Notes: generated from the sequence alone by a model not told the origin. Counted from the first letter of the stretch, positions 51,541-61,171 are shown. The stretch is DNA of 64,000 nucleotides from Chondromyces crocatus (GCF_001189295.1 NZ_CP012159.1:3546973-3610972), one strand, 5' to 3'. Numbers and translations are program-made.

Positions 51541-52296
51541 TCAGGTGTTGCGGTACTGCTCGTAGATGCCCAGAGCCCAGCGCCCGGCAGGGTGCTCTCG
51601 CCAGGCTTGCACCCGGGCGCGCAGCTCGGAAGGCAGCGCATCCACGGAGGGCAGGCGAGCCCCATAGCGCGATGGAAAGAGGACCGGCGCCGCCAAGCTG
51701 GCGAAGGTGAGATCCGCGGCGCTCAGCCGCGTGCCCACCAGGAAGGGCCTGCCGTCGAGGAGCCGCTCACCCACCCGTGCGAACGTCGTACCGATCTTGG
51801 TGAGCGAGCGCTCGGTGCTGGCTGGCGTGATGTCGAGGCTCTTGCGCAGCACCACGCGGAGCAGCGGCAACATCACGGTGAAACTGACGAGCTGCCAGGG
51901 CTGGGCGCCTGGCGACGCGAGCTTCATCAAGAGGCCCGTGTTGCGGAGCAGGTGAAAGTAGACCAACCGTCGCGTGTGCGGGCCGAGGTCCTTGTCGAGC
52001 TGAGCCTCGAAGGCCTCGATTTCCCGGCGCTCGGCCTCGGTGTCGCCGTAGAGGCCCCGTTCCGGTGTCGCCTTCCGGCTCGCCCACTGCATGATTGCTG
52101 TGGAGTCGGGGAAGACACCATCGTCCTCGATGAGCAGCGGCACCTGGCGCGTACCACCCGCGCGGAGCGACACGGGCGCATGGAACGGCGGGAGGTACGC
52201 CTCCTCCGTGAATGCAACGCCCGCATACTCCAGCGCCCAGCGCGCTTTCTCACAGTAATGACTGAAGGGGATGGTGATGAGGCGAGGCAGCGACAT
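51541..52296 (-). CDS. Glutathione S-transferase-like protein
   Basis: 251 residues. Thioredoxin-like N-terminal domain: LITIPFSHYCEKARWALEYA with a Cys near the catalytic position, TRQVPLLIEDDGVFPDSTAI (cis-Pro then the Asp-Ser glutathione contact). The helical C-terminal domain carries the LSAADLTFASL N-capping box and a hydrophobic stretch (VSFTVMLPLLRVVL) that is long for a GST and might touch the membrane. It lies 92 bp after homogentisate dioxygenase on the same strand and could be the last gene of that operon. It differs from the maleylacetoacetate isomerase in the same operon. Confidence 0.82.
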   Translation of the reverse strand: MSLPRLITIPFSHYCEKARWALEYAGVAFTEEAYLPPFHAPVSLRAGGTRQVPLLIEDDGVFPDSTAIMQWASRKATPERGLYGDTEAERREIEAFEAQLDKDLGPHTRRLVYFHLLRNTGLLMKLASPGAQPWQLVSFTVMLPLLRVVLRKSLDITPASTERSLTKIGTTFARVGERLLDGRPFLVGTRLSAADLTFASLAAPVLFPSRYGARLPSVDALPSELRARVQAWREHPAGRWALGIYEQYRNT

Positions 52297-52388
52297 GGGC
52301 GCGCTGCCTTCGTATCACGCCCCACGTCAGCAGGGTAGCGGCGCGGCCTCGAGCGCTGGGGCCGCGACGCGCGCACCTGCGCTCGAAT

Positions 52389-53546
52389 TCAGCTGATGAA
52401 GCTGTCCTGGTAGCCCCGATCCTCGACACCGGCGGCGGCTGGCGTGGGCGTCAGCGGTCGCAAGGTGTCCATCATCACGGCCAGCTCATCGGTGCGCGGC
52501 GCGCCCACGCTGGCCTCGTACGCCCCGGGGTGCGGCCCGTGCGGGATGCCCGTGGGATGGTACGAGATGCTCCCGGGACCGACGCCCCGGCGCGAGGTGA
52601 AGTTGCCCCGGCAATAGAAGAGCACCTCATCGCAATCCACGGACGAGTGCGGATAAGGACAGGGAATCGCTTCCGGGTGGAAGTCGACCACGCGCGGAAC
52701 GAAGCTGCAGATCAGTGCACCCCGTGCGGCGAACGTCCCGTGCCAGTCGGGCGGCAGGTGCACCAGCCCTGCGCGCGGCTGGAAGTTGAGGATCGGGAAC
52801 GCGAACGGATACACCGCGCCGTCCCAGCCGACCACGTCGAGCGGGGAGTGCGCGACGGTGAAGCCGTGGAAGGCGTTCCCTCGCTTCACGAGCATGTCGC
52901 GCAGCCCCTCGTCGAGCGGTCCGGTGAACGTCGGAAGCCGGAAATCACGGTGCGAGTACGGCGCGTCCATCCGGAGCTGCCCCGCCTCGTTGCGCCACTG
53001 GGTCGGGATGTGGACGCCTCCGAGCGCCTCGACCGTCAACCACACCTGGGGGCCCTCGTCCGGGATGGCCCGGTAGAAGAGACCCTTGGGAATCACCACG
53101 TAATCGTCCTGCTCGAACCGGAGATCCCCGAGCATGGTCCGGATCACCCCGCCGCCTTGAAAGACGAAGAACACCTCGTCGGCGTCGGCGTTGGCGTAAT
53201 ACAGCGGGTCGGCCTGGTCCGGACGGGCGATGCCGAGGACCACGTCTTCGTTGAAGAGCAGCGGCTCCCGCACGTCGATCTGCGGACCCGAGCGGGTCGG
53301 CACATCGAGGCTCCGGAAGTGTCGCTTGGCAAGAGGCGCCGGATCCGCCGCGCGAGGCAGGGTGAACCCGTGCTCGACTGGCGCGACCCGGTGCTCGTGC
53401 GGACGGCGCTCGTGGTAGGCGATCGTGTAGAGACCGTCGAACCCCTTGCGGGTCAGGCACTCCTCCCAGCGCAAGGCCCCGTCCTCACCCCGGAAGGCGA
53501 TGTGGTGCTTGCGCGGAAGGGCCCCCCGGGCCACCCGCTCGATCAC
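52389..53546 (-). CDS. hmgA: Homogentisate 1,2-dioxygenase
   Basis: 385 residues, a cupin-type ring-opening dioxygenase that converts homogentisate to maleylacetoacetate using Fe(II) and O2. Family segments: EVFFVFQGGG, DYVVIPKGLFYRA, PFAFPILNFQPRAGLVHLPP and the metal-site strands near the C-terminus, including DEVLFYCRGNF and GIPHGPHPGAYE (His and Glu ligands). It is shorter than the ~440-residue animal enzyme, as in the compact bacterial group. The ATG overlaps the stop of hppD by four bases, so the two steps are translationally coupled. Fourth gene of the tyrosine-degradation operon. Confidence 0.93.
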   Translation of the reverse strand: MIERVARGALPRKHHIAFRGEDGALRWEECLTRKGFDGLYTIAYHERRPHEHRVAPVEHGFTLPRAADPAPLAKRHFRSLDVPTRSGPQIDVREPLLFNEDVVLGIARPDQADPLYYANADADEVFFVFQGGGVIRTMLGDLRFEQDDYVVIPKGLFYRAIPDEGPQVWLTVEALGGVHIPTQWRNEAGQLRMDAPYSHRDFRLPTFTGPLDEGLRDMLVKRGNAFHGFTVAHSPLDVVGWDGAVYPFAFPILNFQPRAGLVHLPPDWHGTFAARGALICSFVPRVVDFHPEAIPCPYPHSSVDCDEVLFYCRGNFTSRRGVGPGSISYHPTGIPHGPHPGAYEASVGAPRTDELAVMMDTLRPLTPTPAAAGVEDRGYQDSFIS

Positions 53547-54697
53547 GCGACCTTGCCTTCGTTCTTCTGCTGCCGCTCGATGCTCTCGAACAGCGCCCGG
53601 AAATTCCCGCCGCCGAAGCCGCGGTCGCCCTTGCGCTGGATGATCTCGTAGAAGAACGGCCCCGCCGTCGGATCACCGTGGGTGCCGGCCGACTCCTTGA
53701 GGAAGATCTGGAGCAGGTACGAGTGCTTCGCGTCACCGTCCACGAGGATCTCCAGATCGCGCAGCAGGCTGATCTCCTCGTCGATGCTCTCGATGCCGAG
53801 CTGCTTCAGCCGGTTCGGCATCGCGTCGTAGTACGACCCGGGGGTCGGCATGAACTGCACGCCGCGCTCCCGCATCCCGCGCACCGCGCTGAGGATGTCG
53901 GTCACGGTGACGGCCGCGTGCTGCACGCCATCGCCGCGGTGCTCCTCGTTGAAGATGTTGATCTGCGAGCTCTTGAAGAACGGCCGGTACGGCTCGTTGT
54001 TCGCGAACTTCACCCCCGAGGCCGGATCCCACATCACGGCCGAGCGCAGCCCCGAGCCGTGATCCGAACCCTTGTTCACGTCCTCGGTGTGGAACTGGAT
54101 CTCCCAGAACCGCTCCAGCCCGAGCACGTGCTCCATCCAGAGCAGCGCCGGCGACATGGTCTGGAAGTTCGTGGTGATGTGATCGAAGTCCTGGATGCCG
54201 AAGATGTTCCGGCCACCGCGCGGGATGTCGTAGTGCACCGCGCCGGGGAACAGCGGCCGGTAGCCGTCGCGCTGCACGAAGCGGAACGTCGTGTCGCCAA
54301 ACGGCGAGGTGATGGAGAACGAGGCGAAGCGCCCCCCGCCCTCCTCGTGCCGGTAGATGTCGTCGATGGGCGTCCCACCACGGCCGTCGAGCAAGCGGAA
54401 CGCCTTGTCGATGTCCTCCACCTCGAACACCAGCGTGCCCACCCCGTCCGGGTGCTTGCGCAGGTAGCGCGACGCTCGTCCGCCTTCACCGAGCGGCTGC
54501 GAGCAGAGCACCACACAGTTCCCCGCCTGGAAGGCGATCGACCGCTGCTTCGCGCTCGCCTCCAGATCGGGTGAGCTTGCGGCCACCTCGGCGAAGTCCA
54601 TCTTCTCCGTGTAGAAGCTGCGCGTCCGCTCCAGATCCCGCACGTAGTAGTGCATGGACTCCAGACGCTTGATCCCGATCGACTCCACCTTGGCCAT
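53543..54697 (-). CDS. hppD: 4-Hydroxyphenylpyruvate dioxygenase
   Basis: 384 residues from ATG 54697, preceded by GGAGAGGAG. Two VOC-type domains; iron ligands are His in FGIQDFDHITTNF, His in VQHAAVTVTD and Glu in FFYEIIQRKG, followed by the typical GFGGGNFRALFESIE tail. It converts 4-hydroxyphenylpyruvate to homogentisate with O2, the entry step to the pathway encoded around it. The frame is open far upstream on the same strand, but that part overlaps maiA out of frame and is not coding. Strongly supported by operon context. Confidence 0.95.
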   Translation of the reverse strand: MAKVESIGIKRLESMHYYVRDLERTRSFYTEKMDFAEVAASSPDLEASAKQRSIAFQAGNCVVLCSQPLGEGGRASRYLRKHPDGVGTLVFEVEDIDKAFRLLDGRGGTPIDDIYRHEEGGGRFASFSITSPFGDTTFRFVQRDGYRPLFPGAVHYDIPRGGRNIFGIQDFDHITTNFQTMSPALLWMEHVLGLERFWEIQFHTEDVNKGSDHGSGLRSAVMWDPASGVKFANNEPYRPFFKSSQINIFNEEHRGDGVQHAAVTVTDILSAVRGMRERGVQFMPTPGSYYDAMPNRLKQLGIESIDEEISLLRDLEILVDGDAKHSYLLQIFLKESAGTHGDPTAGPFFYEIIQRKGDRGFGGGNFRALFESIERQQKNEGKVA

Positions 54698-54786
54698 GGC
54701 GTGATTGCTCCTCTCCGGGCATCCCCGGCGTGTTTCTTTCTCTAGCGCGGTGGCGCTCCGGCGCCCAAGACGCGCTCCGTGCACGT

Positions 54787-55434
54787 TCACTGCTTCGGTG
54801 CGTCGGGCTGCCTGTCCGGATGCGCCGCCTGGAAGGCGGGGAGCAACATGCAGGCCTCCTCGATCCGCAGGAGCGTGGGGTACGGCGAGACATCCACCCC
54901 GAAGCGCCGCGAAGCGTAGAGCTGAGGCACGAGGCAGGCATCCGCCATGCTCACCTCGTCGCCGACGCAGTACCGCCCTGCCGTCTCCTCGGCCACCGCC
55001 TGGAAGGCCGCGAGCCCTCGCTCGATGTAGCGGTGCGAGAAGGTCTTGTCGTCGACCCCGAACGCCTCGCGGAGATGGAGCGACGTCCCCAGGTTCTGGA
55101 AGGGCTGGATCCCTGCGTTGATGATCTCCGCGAGCTGGCGCGTCCGAGCGCGCAGGTAGCGGTCCTCGGGGAGGAGCCGCGGCGTCGGGAACCGCTCGTC
55201 CAGGAACTCGATGATCGCCAGCGACTGCGCGAGGCGTAGCGGCGCACCACCGACCTCGATCTCCAGGACGGGCACCTGCCGCATCGGGTTCACCGCGCCG
55301 TAGGTGTCGAGGTGCTGCTCTCCCCCATCCCGGATGATGTTCACCGGGATGTACTCGTGCTCGATCCCCTTGTACGCGAGCGCGATCCGCACCCGCCACG
55401 TCGCCGAGCTTCGCCAGTATCCGTGGAGCTTCAT
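54787..55434 (-). CDS. maiA: Maleylacetoacetate isomerase (zeta-class GST)
   Basis: 215 residues from ATG 55434. The zeta-class signature is MKLHGYWRSSATWRVRIALA; the usual SSC is SSA here, keeping the two serines that bind glutathione. Also NPMRQVPVLE with cis-Pro, LAQSLAIIEFLDERFP, and late SMADACLVPQLYASRRF. It isomerises maleylacetoacetate to fumarylacetoacetate using glutathione. It overlaps the upstream fumarylacetoacetate hydrolase gene by four bases (ATGA) and precedes hppD by 89 bp. Loss of the Cys may affect side reactions but isomerases with variant residues are known. Confidence 0.92.
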   Translation of the reverse strand: MKLHGYWRSSATWRVRIALAYKGIEHEYIPVNIIRDGGEQHLDTYGAVNPMRQVPVLEIEVGGAPLRLAQSLAIIEFLDERFPTPRLLPEDRYLRARTRQLAEIINAGIQPFQNLGTSLHLREAFGVDDKTFSHRYIERGLAAFQAVAEETAGRYCVGDEVSMADACLVPQLYASRRFGVDVSPYPTLLRIEEACMLLPAFQAAHPDRQPDAPKQ

Positions 55435-56408
55435 GCCTTCACCACCTTCTGCTCGATCCGCCCGAACAGGCTGCGACCTGCTGCGTCGAGCATCTCGATT
55501 GCGATCGTGTCCCCCACCCGCATGAACGGCGTCGTGGGCTTGCCGTCGTCGAGCGTCTCGATCATCCGCCGCTCCGCCAGGCACGACACCCCGCGCGCCC
55601 TGTCGGCGTTGGACACCGTGCCGCTCCCGAGGATCGTGCCCGCCGTGTAGGACCGCGTCTTCGTGAGGTGAGCGATCAGGTCGAAGAACGAGAAGTGCAT
55701 CTCCGGCCCGGCCTCGGGGTCACCTGCGAGTTCCCCGTTGTACGTCGAGCGCAGCCGCAGGTGGATCCGGCCGTCCTTGAAGACATCGCCCAGCTCGTCC
55801 GGGGTGATGGCGAACGGCGAGAACGCCGTCGCTGGCTTCGAGCAGAAGAACCCGAAGCCCTTGGCCAGCTCGTTCGGGATCAGGTTGCGCAGGGTCACGT
55901 CGTTCGCGAGGCAGAGAAGGCGGATGTGGCGCTCTGCCTCCAAGGCCGTGGTGCCCATCGGCGTGTCGCCCAGGATGGCGCAGACCTCCGCCTCGAAGTC
56001 GAGCCCCCACTGCTCGTCGCGCAGCGGGATGTCGTCCGTCGGCCCGAGCAGAACACCCGAGCCACCCTGGTACACCAGCGGATCCGTGCGCAGCGTCTCC
56101 GGCGGCTCCGCCCCACGCGCCTTGCGCACGAGGACGATGTGGTTGATGTACGCCGACCCGTCGACCCACTCGTACGCCCGCGGCAAGGGCGCGTGCAGCT
56201 TGCTGACGTCCAGCGGCTGCGCCTGCACCGTGCCTTGCTTCAGCGCCTCCGAGAGCTTGCGCAGCGCCGGCTCGGCCCGCTCCCAGTCGTCCAGCGCTGC
56301 CTGGAGTGTCGGCCACGTGGCACCGGCTGGCGTGTACGCCTGCCCGTCCTCGTGGACCACGATCAGCGTCCCGTCTCGCCCTGGCCCGCGCAGCGTTCCC
56401 AGCTTCAT
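55431..56408 (-). CDS. Fumarylacetoacetate hydrolase family protein
   Basis: 325 residues from ATG 56408, which has GGAG eight bases upstream; this is shorter than the ~420-residue classical enzyme and matches the compact FAH family. The metal-binding Glu residues are in QWGLDFEAEVCAILGD, followed by NDVTLRNLIPNEL, GFGFFCSKPATAFSPF and GSGTVSNAD. Together with the three genes below it, it supplies the last step of tyrosine breakdown, cleaving fumarylacetoacetate to fumarate and acetoacetate. First gene of the operon; its promoter should lie in 56409-56564, divergent from the extensin-like gene. The symbol fahA would be justified if the substrate is confirmed. Confidence 0.9.
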   Translation of the reverse strand: MKLGTLRGPGRDGTLIVVHEDGQAYTPAGATWPTLQAALDDWERAEPALRKLSEALKQGTVQAQPLDVSKLHAPLPRAYEWVDGSAYINHIVLVRKARGAEPPETLRTDPLVYQGGSGVLLGPTDDIPLRDEQWGLDFEAEVCAILGDTPMGTTALEAERHIRLLCLANDVTLRNLIPNELAKGFGFFCSKPATAFSPFAITPDELGDVFKDGRIHLRLRSTYNGELAGDPEAGPEMHFSFFDLIAHLTKTRSYTAGTILGSGTVSNADRARGVSCLAERRMIETLDDGKPTTPFMRVGDTIAIEMLDAAGRSLFGRIEQKVVKA

Positions 56409-56564
56409 GGTGTAACTCCACAGGGCCGGTAGCACGAGGGAGGAGCACCGTTCAACTCCAGTGTGCCCTCGCCAGGGTCGGGCCATGGCGCAGCGCGTCC
56501 AGGTTCGCTCACGGTGGAACCACCCGCGGCGGCTCACTGCGTCACGGTGAGGTAGACTCGACCC

Positions 56565-57299
56565 ATGACGGCGCGTGGCCGCTCACGGTACCTCATGGGA
56601 CTCGCGGGAGCTGCCCTGGCGTTCGTGGCACCCGCCCCAGCCAAGGGCGGCAGCCGGTTCGCCATCGAGCCACCCGACATCGTGATTTCGCGCGCTTATC
56701 GCTACGCTGCCATGGAGAGCGAGCACTGCCTCTCGCTGCTCGCGTTGCGCGACGTGCCCTTCGAGGTCGCCCCACCGACGAAGGGCGTGGACACCCCGGT
56801 TCGTCTGACCGGCCCGGTGCGCGGCGTGCACTTCGTCCCCGTGGAGGCGCAGGGCCCGCCCGAGAAGGACTTCCGCACCATTGCCGACTGCCGCCTCGCG
56901 CTGGCGCTGGACGACCTGGCCCTGGTGCTCTCGCCGCACCACGTGCAGCGCGCCGAGTACTTCTCGATGTACCGGCGCAAAGGCGTCGGCTTCGTCAAGC
57001 CAGGCAAGCGCCACCCGGGAGGCCGCGCCATCGACCTCGTGAACCTCGTCCTTGCGGATGGGACGACCTACTCGGTGCGCCGCGACTTCCACGGCACGCG
57101 CGGCGTCGGTACCTGCGGCGACAGGGCTGGCAAGCCGCGGCGTGACACGGAAGGCGCGCGCGTCTGGTGGTCCGTGATCTGCGAGCTGGACCGGCTCCGC
57201 TCGTTCAACCTGATCCTGTCGCCCAACCACGACTGGGCGCACCGCGATCACCTCCACATGGAGGTGCGCTCGGGCATCCGCTGGCAGCTGATCCAGTGA
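56565..57299 (+). CDS. Extensin-like C-terminal domain protein (putative exported metallopeptidase)
   Basis: 244 residues. A signal peptide (YLMGLAGAALAFVAPAPAKG) is followed by a domain that matches the extensin-like C-terminal family (related to LAS-type D-Ala peptidases). Features are Cys pairs, the metal-binding HPGGRAIDLVN (His and Asp) and HRDHLHMEV (His). In known relatives such sites bind zinc and cut peptidoglycan cross-links, so a wall-remodelling role is likely. It is divergent from the tyrosine-catabolism operon and convergent with the Uma2 gene. The ATG at 56565 lacks a strong ribosome binding site. Confidence 0.8.
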   Translation: MTARGRSRYLMGLAGAALAFVAPAPAKGGSRFAIEPPDIVISRAYRYAAMESEHCLSLLALRDVPFEVAPPTKGVDTPVRLTGPVRGVHFVPVEAQGPPEKDFRTIADCRLALALDDLALVLSPHHVQRAEYFSMYRRKGVGFVKPGKRHPGGRAIDLVNLVLADGTTYSVRRDFHGTRGVGTCGDRAGKPRRDTEGARVWWSVICELDRLRSFNLILSPNHDWAHRDHLHMEVRSGIRWQLIQ

Positions 57300-57378
57300 G
57301 CCTTGGAGGTCAGGCCGTGACTCTGGCCGCCTCGACGACGCATGCCTCGGTGCCTGGCGCTCGTGAGCCCGTGTCGCT

Positions 57379-57987
57379 TCAGCTTTCGTTCTCGCCAGGA
57401 GGCGCCGGTAGCTTTCCGTTCCACAGGATGGAGAGAGGCAGCTCGATGGCGTCGAAGGGCGCGGCGCGGACGACGGCCTCGCCCTTGACCAGCAGCTCGG
57501 CCTCCCAGCGCTTCCGAGGGCCCAGGTGGTGGACCTCCAAGGTGCGCTTGATGGGATCGATGAGCCAGACCCACGTCACGCCCTCGCGGGCATAGACGGG
57601 CAGCTTGTCGAAGCGATCGTCGGTCGCCGTGCTCGGCGAGAGGACCTCGCAGACCCAGTCCGGGGGGAGGGACGTGGCTGCCGTCTCCGGGAAATCCGGC
57701 ATCCGCTCGCGGCGCCACCCGGCGAGATCCGGAACGAGCACATCGCTGTCGAGGCGGAGCTCGGGCTCGAACAGGAGCCACCAGCCGCCAGGGCCACCCA
57801 CGCCAAGCTGGAATGGGGGTCCCAGCACCATCCCCAGCGTCGAGGATGCGAGCGCATGCGGCATGGCGGGTCGCGGCGACATGAAGAGGGTGCCCCCGAT
57901 GATCTCTCCGACCAGGTGCGAAGGTACAGCCTCGAGATCGGCGTACGTGGCGACCTGCGGTCGTTTTTTCGCCGGCTCGCCCATCAC
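57379..57987 (-). CDS. Uma2-family (DUF820) putative nuclease
   Basis: 202 residues. Uma2 signature with a PD-(D/E)xK-type core: LFEPELRLDSDVLVPDLAGW (Asp), then WVCEVLSPSTATDDRFDKLP (Glu and Lys) and REGVTWVWLIDPIKRTLEV. The family is widespread, especially in cyanobacteria and myxobacteria, and its biological target is unknown. Catalytic residues are present. No toxin or transposase partner is next to it. The annotation of nuclease rests on fold similarity only. Confidence 0.88.
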   Translation of the reverse strand: MMGEPAKKRPQVATYADLEAVPSHLVGEIIGGTLFMSPRPAMPHALASSTLGMVLGPPFQLGVGGPGGWWLLFEPELRLDSDVLVPDLAGWRRERMPDFPETAATSLPPDWVCEVLSPSTATDDRFDKLPVYAREGVTWVWLIDPIKRTLEVHHLGPRKRWEAELLVKGEAVVRAAPFDAIELPLSILWNGKLPAPPGENES

Positions 57988-58155
57988 CCTGTCCGTACTG
58001 CAGCGTTCACTGACGTCTGAGCATAGTTCAAAAGTGACCCATGCTCGGCTCCCTTCGACGTGGTGCGCCGTCGATCCTGACGTCGTCGGGCAGTCGAAGG
58101 AGAAGCGATGGTGCCCGCCTCCGCTGGAACAAGTGGTGTGATGACGACAGGTTAG

Positions 58156-59355
58156 CTAGTCGACCTGAGCCCGCAGCACCAGCTTCTGCGGTGCGCGGAT
58201 GAAGAACGACGGCGTCCACGCCACATCGCGCTCGGCGCGCTTCAGGTTCTTCGTTCGTGACAGCAGCGCCTCCAGCATCACCCGGCCTTCCATGCGGGCC
58301 AGAGCGGCTCCCAGGCAGAAGTGGATGTCGAGCCCGAACGCGAGGTGCCCCTTCGTATCGCGGTGGATGTCGAAGCGATCGGGATCCGGGAACTGGCTCT
58401 CGTCGCGGTTGGCCGAGGCCAGCAACGGGAGGACGACGGTGCCGCGCGGGATGACGGCCCCCTCCAGCTCCACGTCCGTGGTGGCCTGCCGGAAGATGCA
58501 GTGGGCGGGCGGCTCGAAGCGCAGCGCCTCCTCGACCAGCGCCGGGATCAACGCCAGGTTCTCCTGCACCTCCGCGAGCTGTTCGGGGTGATCCGTCAGC
58601 GTCACGATGGTGTTGGCCACGAGGCTCGTCGTGGTCTCGTTGCCTCCGATGAGCAGCGCGGTCACCACGCTCAGCAGCTCCTCGGCCGAGAGTCGCTCAC
58701 CGTCCACCTCGGCGTGCACGAGCTGAGAGAGCAGATCCCCCCGCGGCTCACGGCGCCGCTCCTCCATCCGCTCCCCGAAGTAGTGGTAGAACTCCTGCGT
58801 CGAGCGCTGCAGCTTCTCGGTCTCCAGGGCCGCGCCGATCGCCTGCGCGCCGGCGAAATCGTCGGCCCAGCGCCGGAAGTCGTCCCGACGCTCCGACCCG
58901 ACGCCCAGCAGCTCGGCGATGACGATCATCGGCAGCGGGATGGCGAGCGCCGAGAGCAGCTCGAACTCGCTCTCTCCGTGGAGCGACGCCATCAGCTCGT
59001 CGGTGATCTTCCGGAGCCGTGGCTCGAATTCCGCGACCGTCCGCGGGCTCAGTGCGCGGACGATCAGCGCGCGCACCTTCCCGTGCCGAGGAGGATCCAG
59101 CTCCACGAGCATGGGGGGCATGATGTCGAGATCCTGCCGCTGCGCCGGGCGACTCGCCGTGTACCCGGAGTTCGAGAACCGCTTCGAGTCGTGCAGCACG
59201 CGCACCACGTCGTGGTAGCGGCTCACACCCAGGAACTGGTTCGGCTGGATCCGGCACAGCGGCGACGCGCGCCGCGCCCTCGCGTAGCTGGGATACGGAT
59301 GACGGATGAACTCGGGGGAGGTGACGTCTAGCTCGGCGAACACGCGCGTCTCCAT
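58156..59355 (-). CDS. Cytochrome P450 (copy 1)
   Basis: 399 residues, a soluble class I bacterial P450. C-helix DPPRHGKVRALI, I-helix oxygen-binding LIGGNETTTS (235-244), K-helix EALR (276-279), PDPDRFDIHR, and heme loop FGLDIHFCLGAALARME with Cys347. The canonical fourth residue of the heme loop is Gly, here Asp. Substrate unknown; no ferredoxin or reductase is in the window. It is one of four tandem paralogues that are alike along their whole length. The region upstream of the start resembles those of copies 2 and 3. GAGGAAGA precedes the ATG at a short distance. Confidence 0.95.
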   Translation of the reverse strand: METRVFAELDVTSPEFIRHPYPSYARARRASPLCRIQPNQFLGVSRYHDVVRVLHDSKRFSNSGYTASRPAQRQDLDIMPPMLVELDPPRHGKVRALIVRALSPRTVAEFEPRLRKITDELMASLHGESEFELLSALAIPLPMIVIAELLGVGSERRDDFRRWADDFAGAQAIGAALETEKLQRSTQEFYHYFGERMEERRREPRGDLLSQLVHAEVDGERLSAEELLSVVTALLIGGNETTTSLVANTIVTLTDHPEQLAEVQENLALIPALVEEALRFEPPAHCIFRQATTDVELEGAVIPRGTVVLPLLASANRDESQFPDPDRFDIHRDTKGHLAFGLDIHFCLGAALARMEGRVMLEALLSRTKNLKRAERDVAWTPSFFIRAPQKLVLRAQVD

Positions 59356-59566
59356 TCTTCCTCGTGCCGCCGGAGGCTCACGGGCATCGCTTGCCGACGG
59401 TGTCGCCTCGGAGATGTGCCCGAGGACCTCAGCGGCGCTGGAGAGTGACCCCTATCACGGTTCCGCCGCCTCGCTCGTCACGGAAAGGCCACGCCGGCGG
59501 GCGCAGACGAGCGCGTTCTCGGGTCGAGGGCCGACACCGGCTGTGGCATGTCGTCGCGTCGATGGC

Positions 59567-60784
59567 TCACGCGATCTGGGCGCACAGCACGAGCTTCTGC
59601 GGCGTTCGGAGGAAGAAGGACGGCGCCCACGCGACCTCGCGTTCGGGGCGTCTCAGGTTCTTCGCTCGTGACAGCAGCGCATCCAGCATCACCCTCGCCT
59701 CCAGGCGAGCGAGCGCAGACCCCGGGCAGAAGTGGATGTCGAGCCCGAACGCGACGTGCCCTTTCGTGTCGCGGTGGATGTCGAACCGGTCCGGATCCGG
59801 GAACTGGCGCTCGTCGCGGTTGGCCGAGGCGAGCATGGGAAGCACCATGGCTCCGCGGGGGATGGTCACGCCGTCCAGCTCCACGTCCGTGGTGGTCTGG
59901 CGGAAGACGATGTGTGCTGGACTCTCGAAGCGCAGCACCTCCTCGATGAACGCCGGGATCAGCGCCGGGTTCTCCTGCACCTCCGCGAGCTGATCGGGGT
60001 GATCCGTCAGCGTCACCAGCGCGTTGGCGATGAGGCTCGTGGTGGTCTCGTTGCCCCCGATGAGTAACGCCGTCACGACGCTCAGCAGCTCCTCGGCCGT
60101 GACCCGCTCGCCGTCCACCTCCGCGTGCACGAGCTGGGAAAGGAGATCCTCCCGCGGCTCCCGGCGCCGCTCTTCCAGCTGCGCGCTGAAGTAATGGCAG
60201 AACGCCTGCGTCGAGCGCTGTAGCTGCTCGCGTTTCAAGGTCGACCCGATCGCGTGTGCGGCGGCGAAGTCGTCGACCCAGCGTCGAAACTCGTCCCGGC
60301 GCTCCGTCCCCACCCCCAGCATCTCGACGATGACGATCATCGGCAGCGGGATGGCGAGCGTCGAGAGCAGCTCGAACTCGCTCGCACCATGGAGCGACTC
60401 CAGGAGCCCATCGGCGATCTTCCGGAGCCAGGGCTCGAACTCCGCGACGGACCGCGGGCTGAGCGCCCGGACGATCAGTCCGCGCAGTTTTCCGTGTCGA
60501 GGAGGGTCCAGCTCCACGAGGTTCGGAGGCATGATGTCGAGGTTCTGCTGCTGCGTCGCGCGACTGGCCGTGTACCCGGAGTTCGAGAACCGCTTCGAAT
60601 CGTGCAGCACGCGCACCACGTCGTGGTAGCGGCTCACGCCCAGGAACTGATTCGGCAGGATCCGGCATAGCGATGCCGTGCGGCGTGCTCTCGCGTAACC
60701 GGGATACGGATGACGGATGAAGTCCGGGGTGGTGACGTCTAACTCGGCTGAATCGGCTGATCCGGTGGACATGCGCGTCTCCAT
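59567..60784 (-). CDS. Cytochrome P450 (copy 2)
   Basis: 405 residues from ATG 60784 (ATG 60772 is an alternative). Same motifs as copy 1: DPPRHGKLRGLI, LIGGNETTTS, the EVLR K-helix, PDPDRFDIHR and heme loop FGLDIHFCPGSALARLE, with Pro after the Cys instead of Leu. The N-terminus has a short extra MSTGSADS segment absent from the others. Closest overall to copy 1. Its upstream 80 bp share sequence with the corresponding stretch before copy 1. The distance from the fifth-copy relic is about 220 bp upstream of its start. Confidence 0.95.
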   Translation of the reverse strand: METRMSTGSADSAELDVTTPDFIRHPYPGYARARRTASLCRILPNQFLGVSRYHDVVRVLHDSKRFSNSGYTASRATQQQNLDIMPPNLVELDPPRHGKLRGLIVRALSPRSVAEFEPWLRKIADGLLESLHGASEFELLSTLAIPLPMIVIVEMLGVGTERRDEFRRWVDDFAAAHAIGSTLKREQLQRSTQAFCHYFSAQLEERRREPREDLLSQLVHAEVDGERVTAEELLSVVTALLIGGNETTTSLIANALVTLTDHPDQLAEVQENPALIPAFIEEVLRFESPAHIVFRQTTTDVELDGVTIPRGAMVLPMLASANRDERQFPDPDRFDIHRDTKGHVAFGLDIHFCPGSALARLEARVMLDALLSRAKNLRRPEREVAWAPSFFLRTPQKLVLCAQIA

Positions 60785-61003
60785 TCTTCCTCGTGCCGCC
60801 GTTGGCTCACGGGTATCACTCGTGGTGAGATTGCCTCTGGAGACCATCCCGAGGACCTCGGGTGGCACAGGAGAACAAAACGTACCACGCGTCCCTCGCC
60901 GAGCGAGGTAGGTCGGGGGAGCCGTCGCGCTGGTGGATCTGACGCGCCCTTTTCTCCATCCCAGAACGGACCAGGACCGCCGCTGCGCGTCCGAGCTGCG
61001 CTT

Positions 61004-61162
61004 CCGTCGACCTGAGCGTGGAGAACCAGGGACTGCGGTGAGCGGATGAAGAAAGATGGCGCTCAGGCGACGTCTTTTTCCGCGCGCTGAATGTTCTTCA
61101 GGCGCCCCAGCCTTTCTTCAGGAGCACCCTGGCCTCCAGCCGTGCGAGTGCGGTGCCGATGC
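61004..61162 (-). pseudogene. Relic of a fifth cytochrome P450 (C-terminal fragment)
   Basis: About 160 bp align without large gaps to the last ~53 codons of copy 4 (62580-62738). Translated in pieces on the minus strand it gives ALARLEARVLL, then, after a frameshift, KNIQRAEKDVA, then a stop in place of Trp (TGG to TGA) and APSFFIRSPQSL. The original stop codon is also lost. It begins ten bases after the end of copy 3, so the break is where copy 3 joins. This is the 3' remnant of a deleted or recombined P450 gene. Confidence 0.85.
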
Positions 61163-61171
61163 GTCTGCTCT

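Noticed and set aside
53543..55399. Fusion of HPPD with an upstream 230-residue region
   Set aside because: The upstream part is maiA read in the wrong frame; HPPD has its own ribosome binding site and start at 54697.
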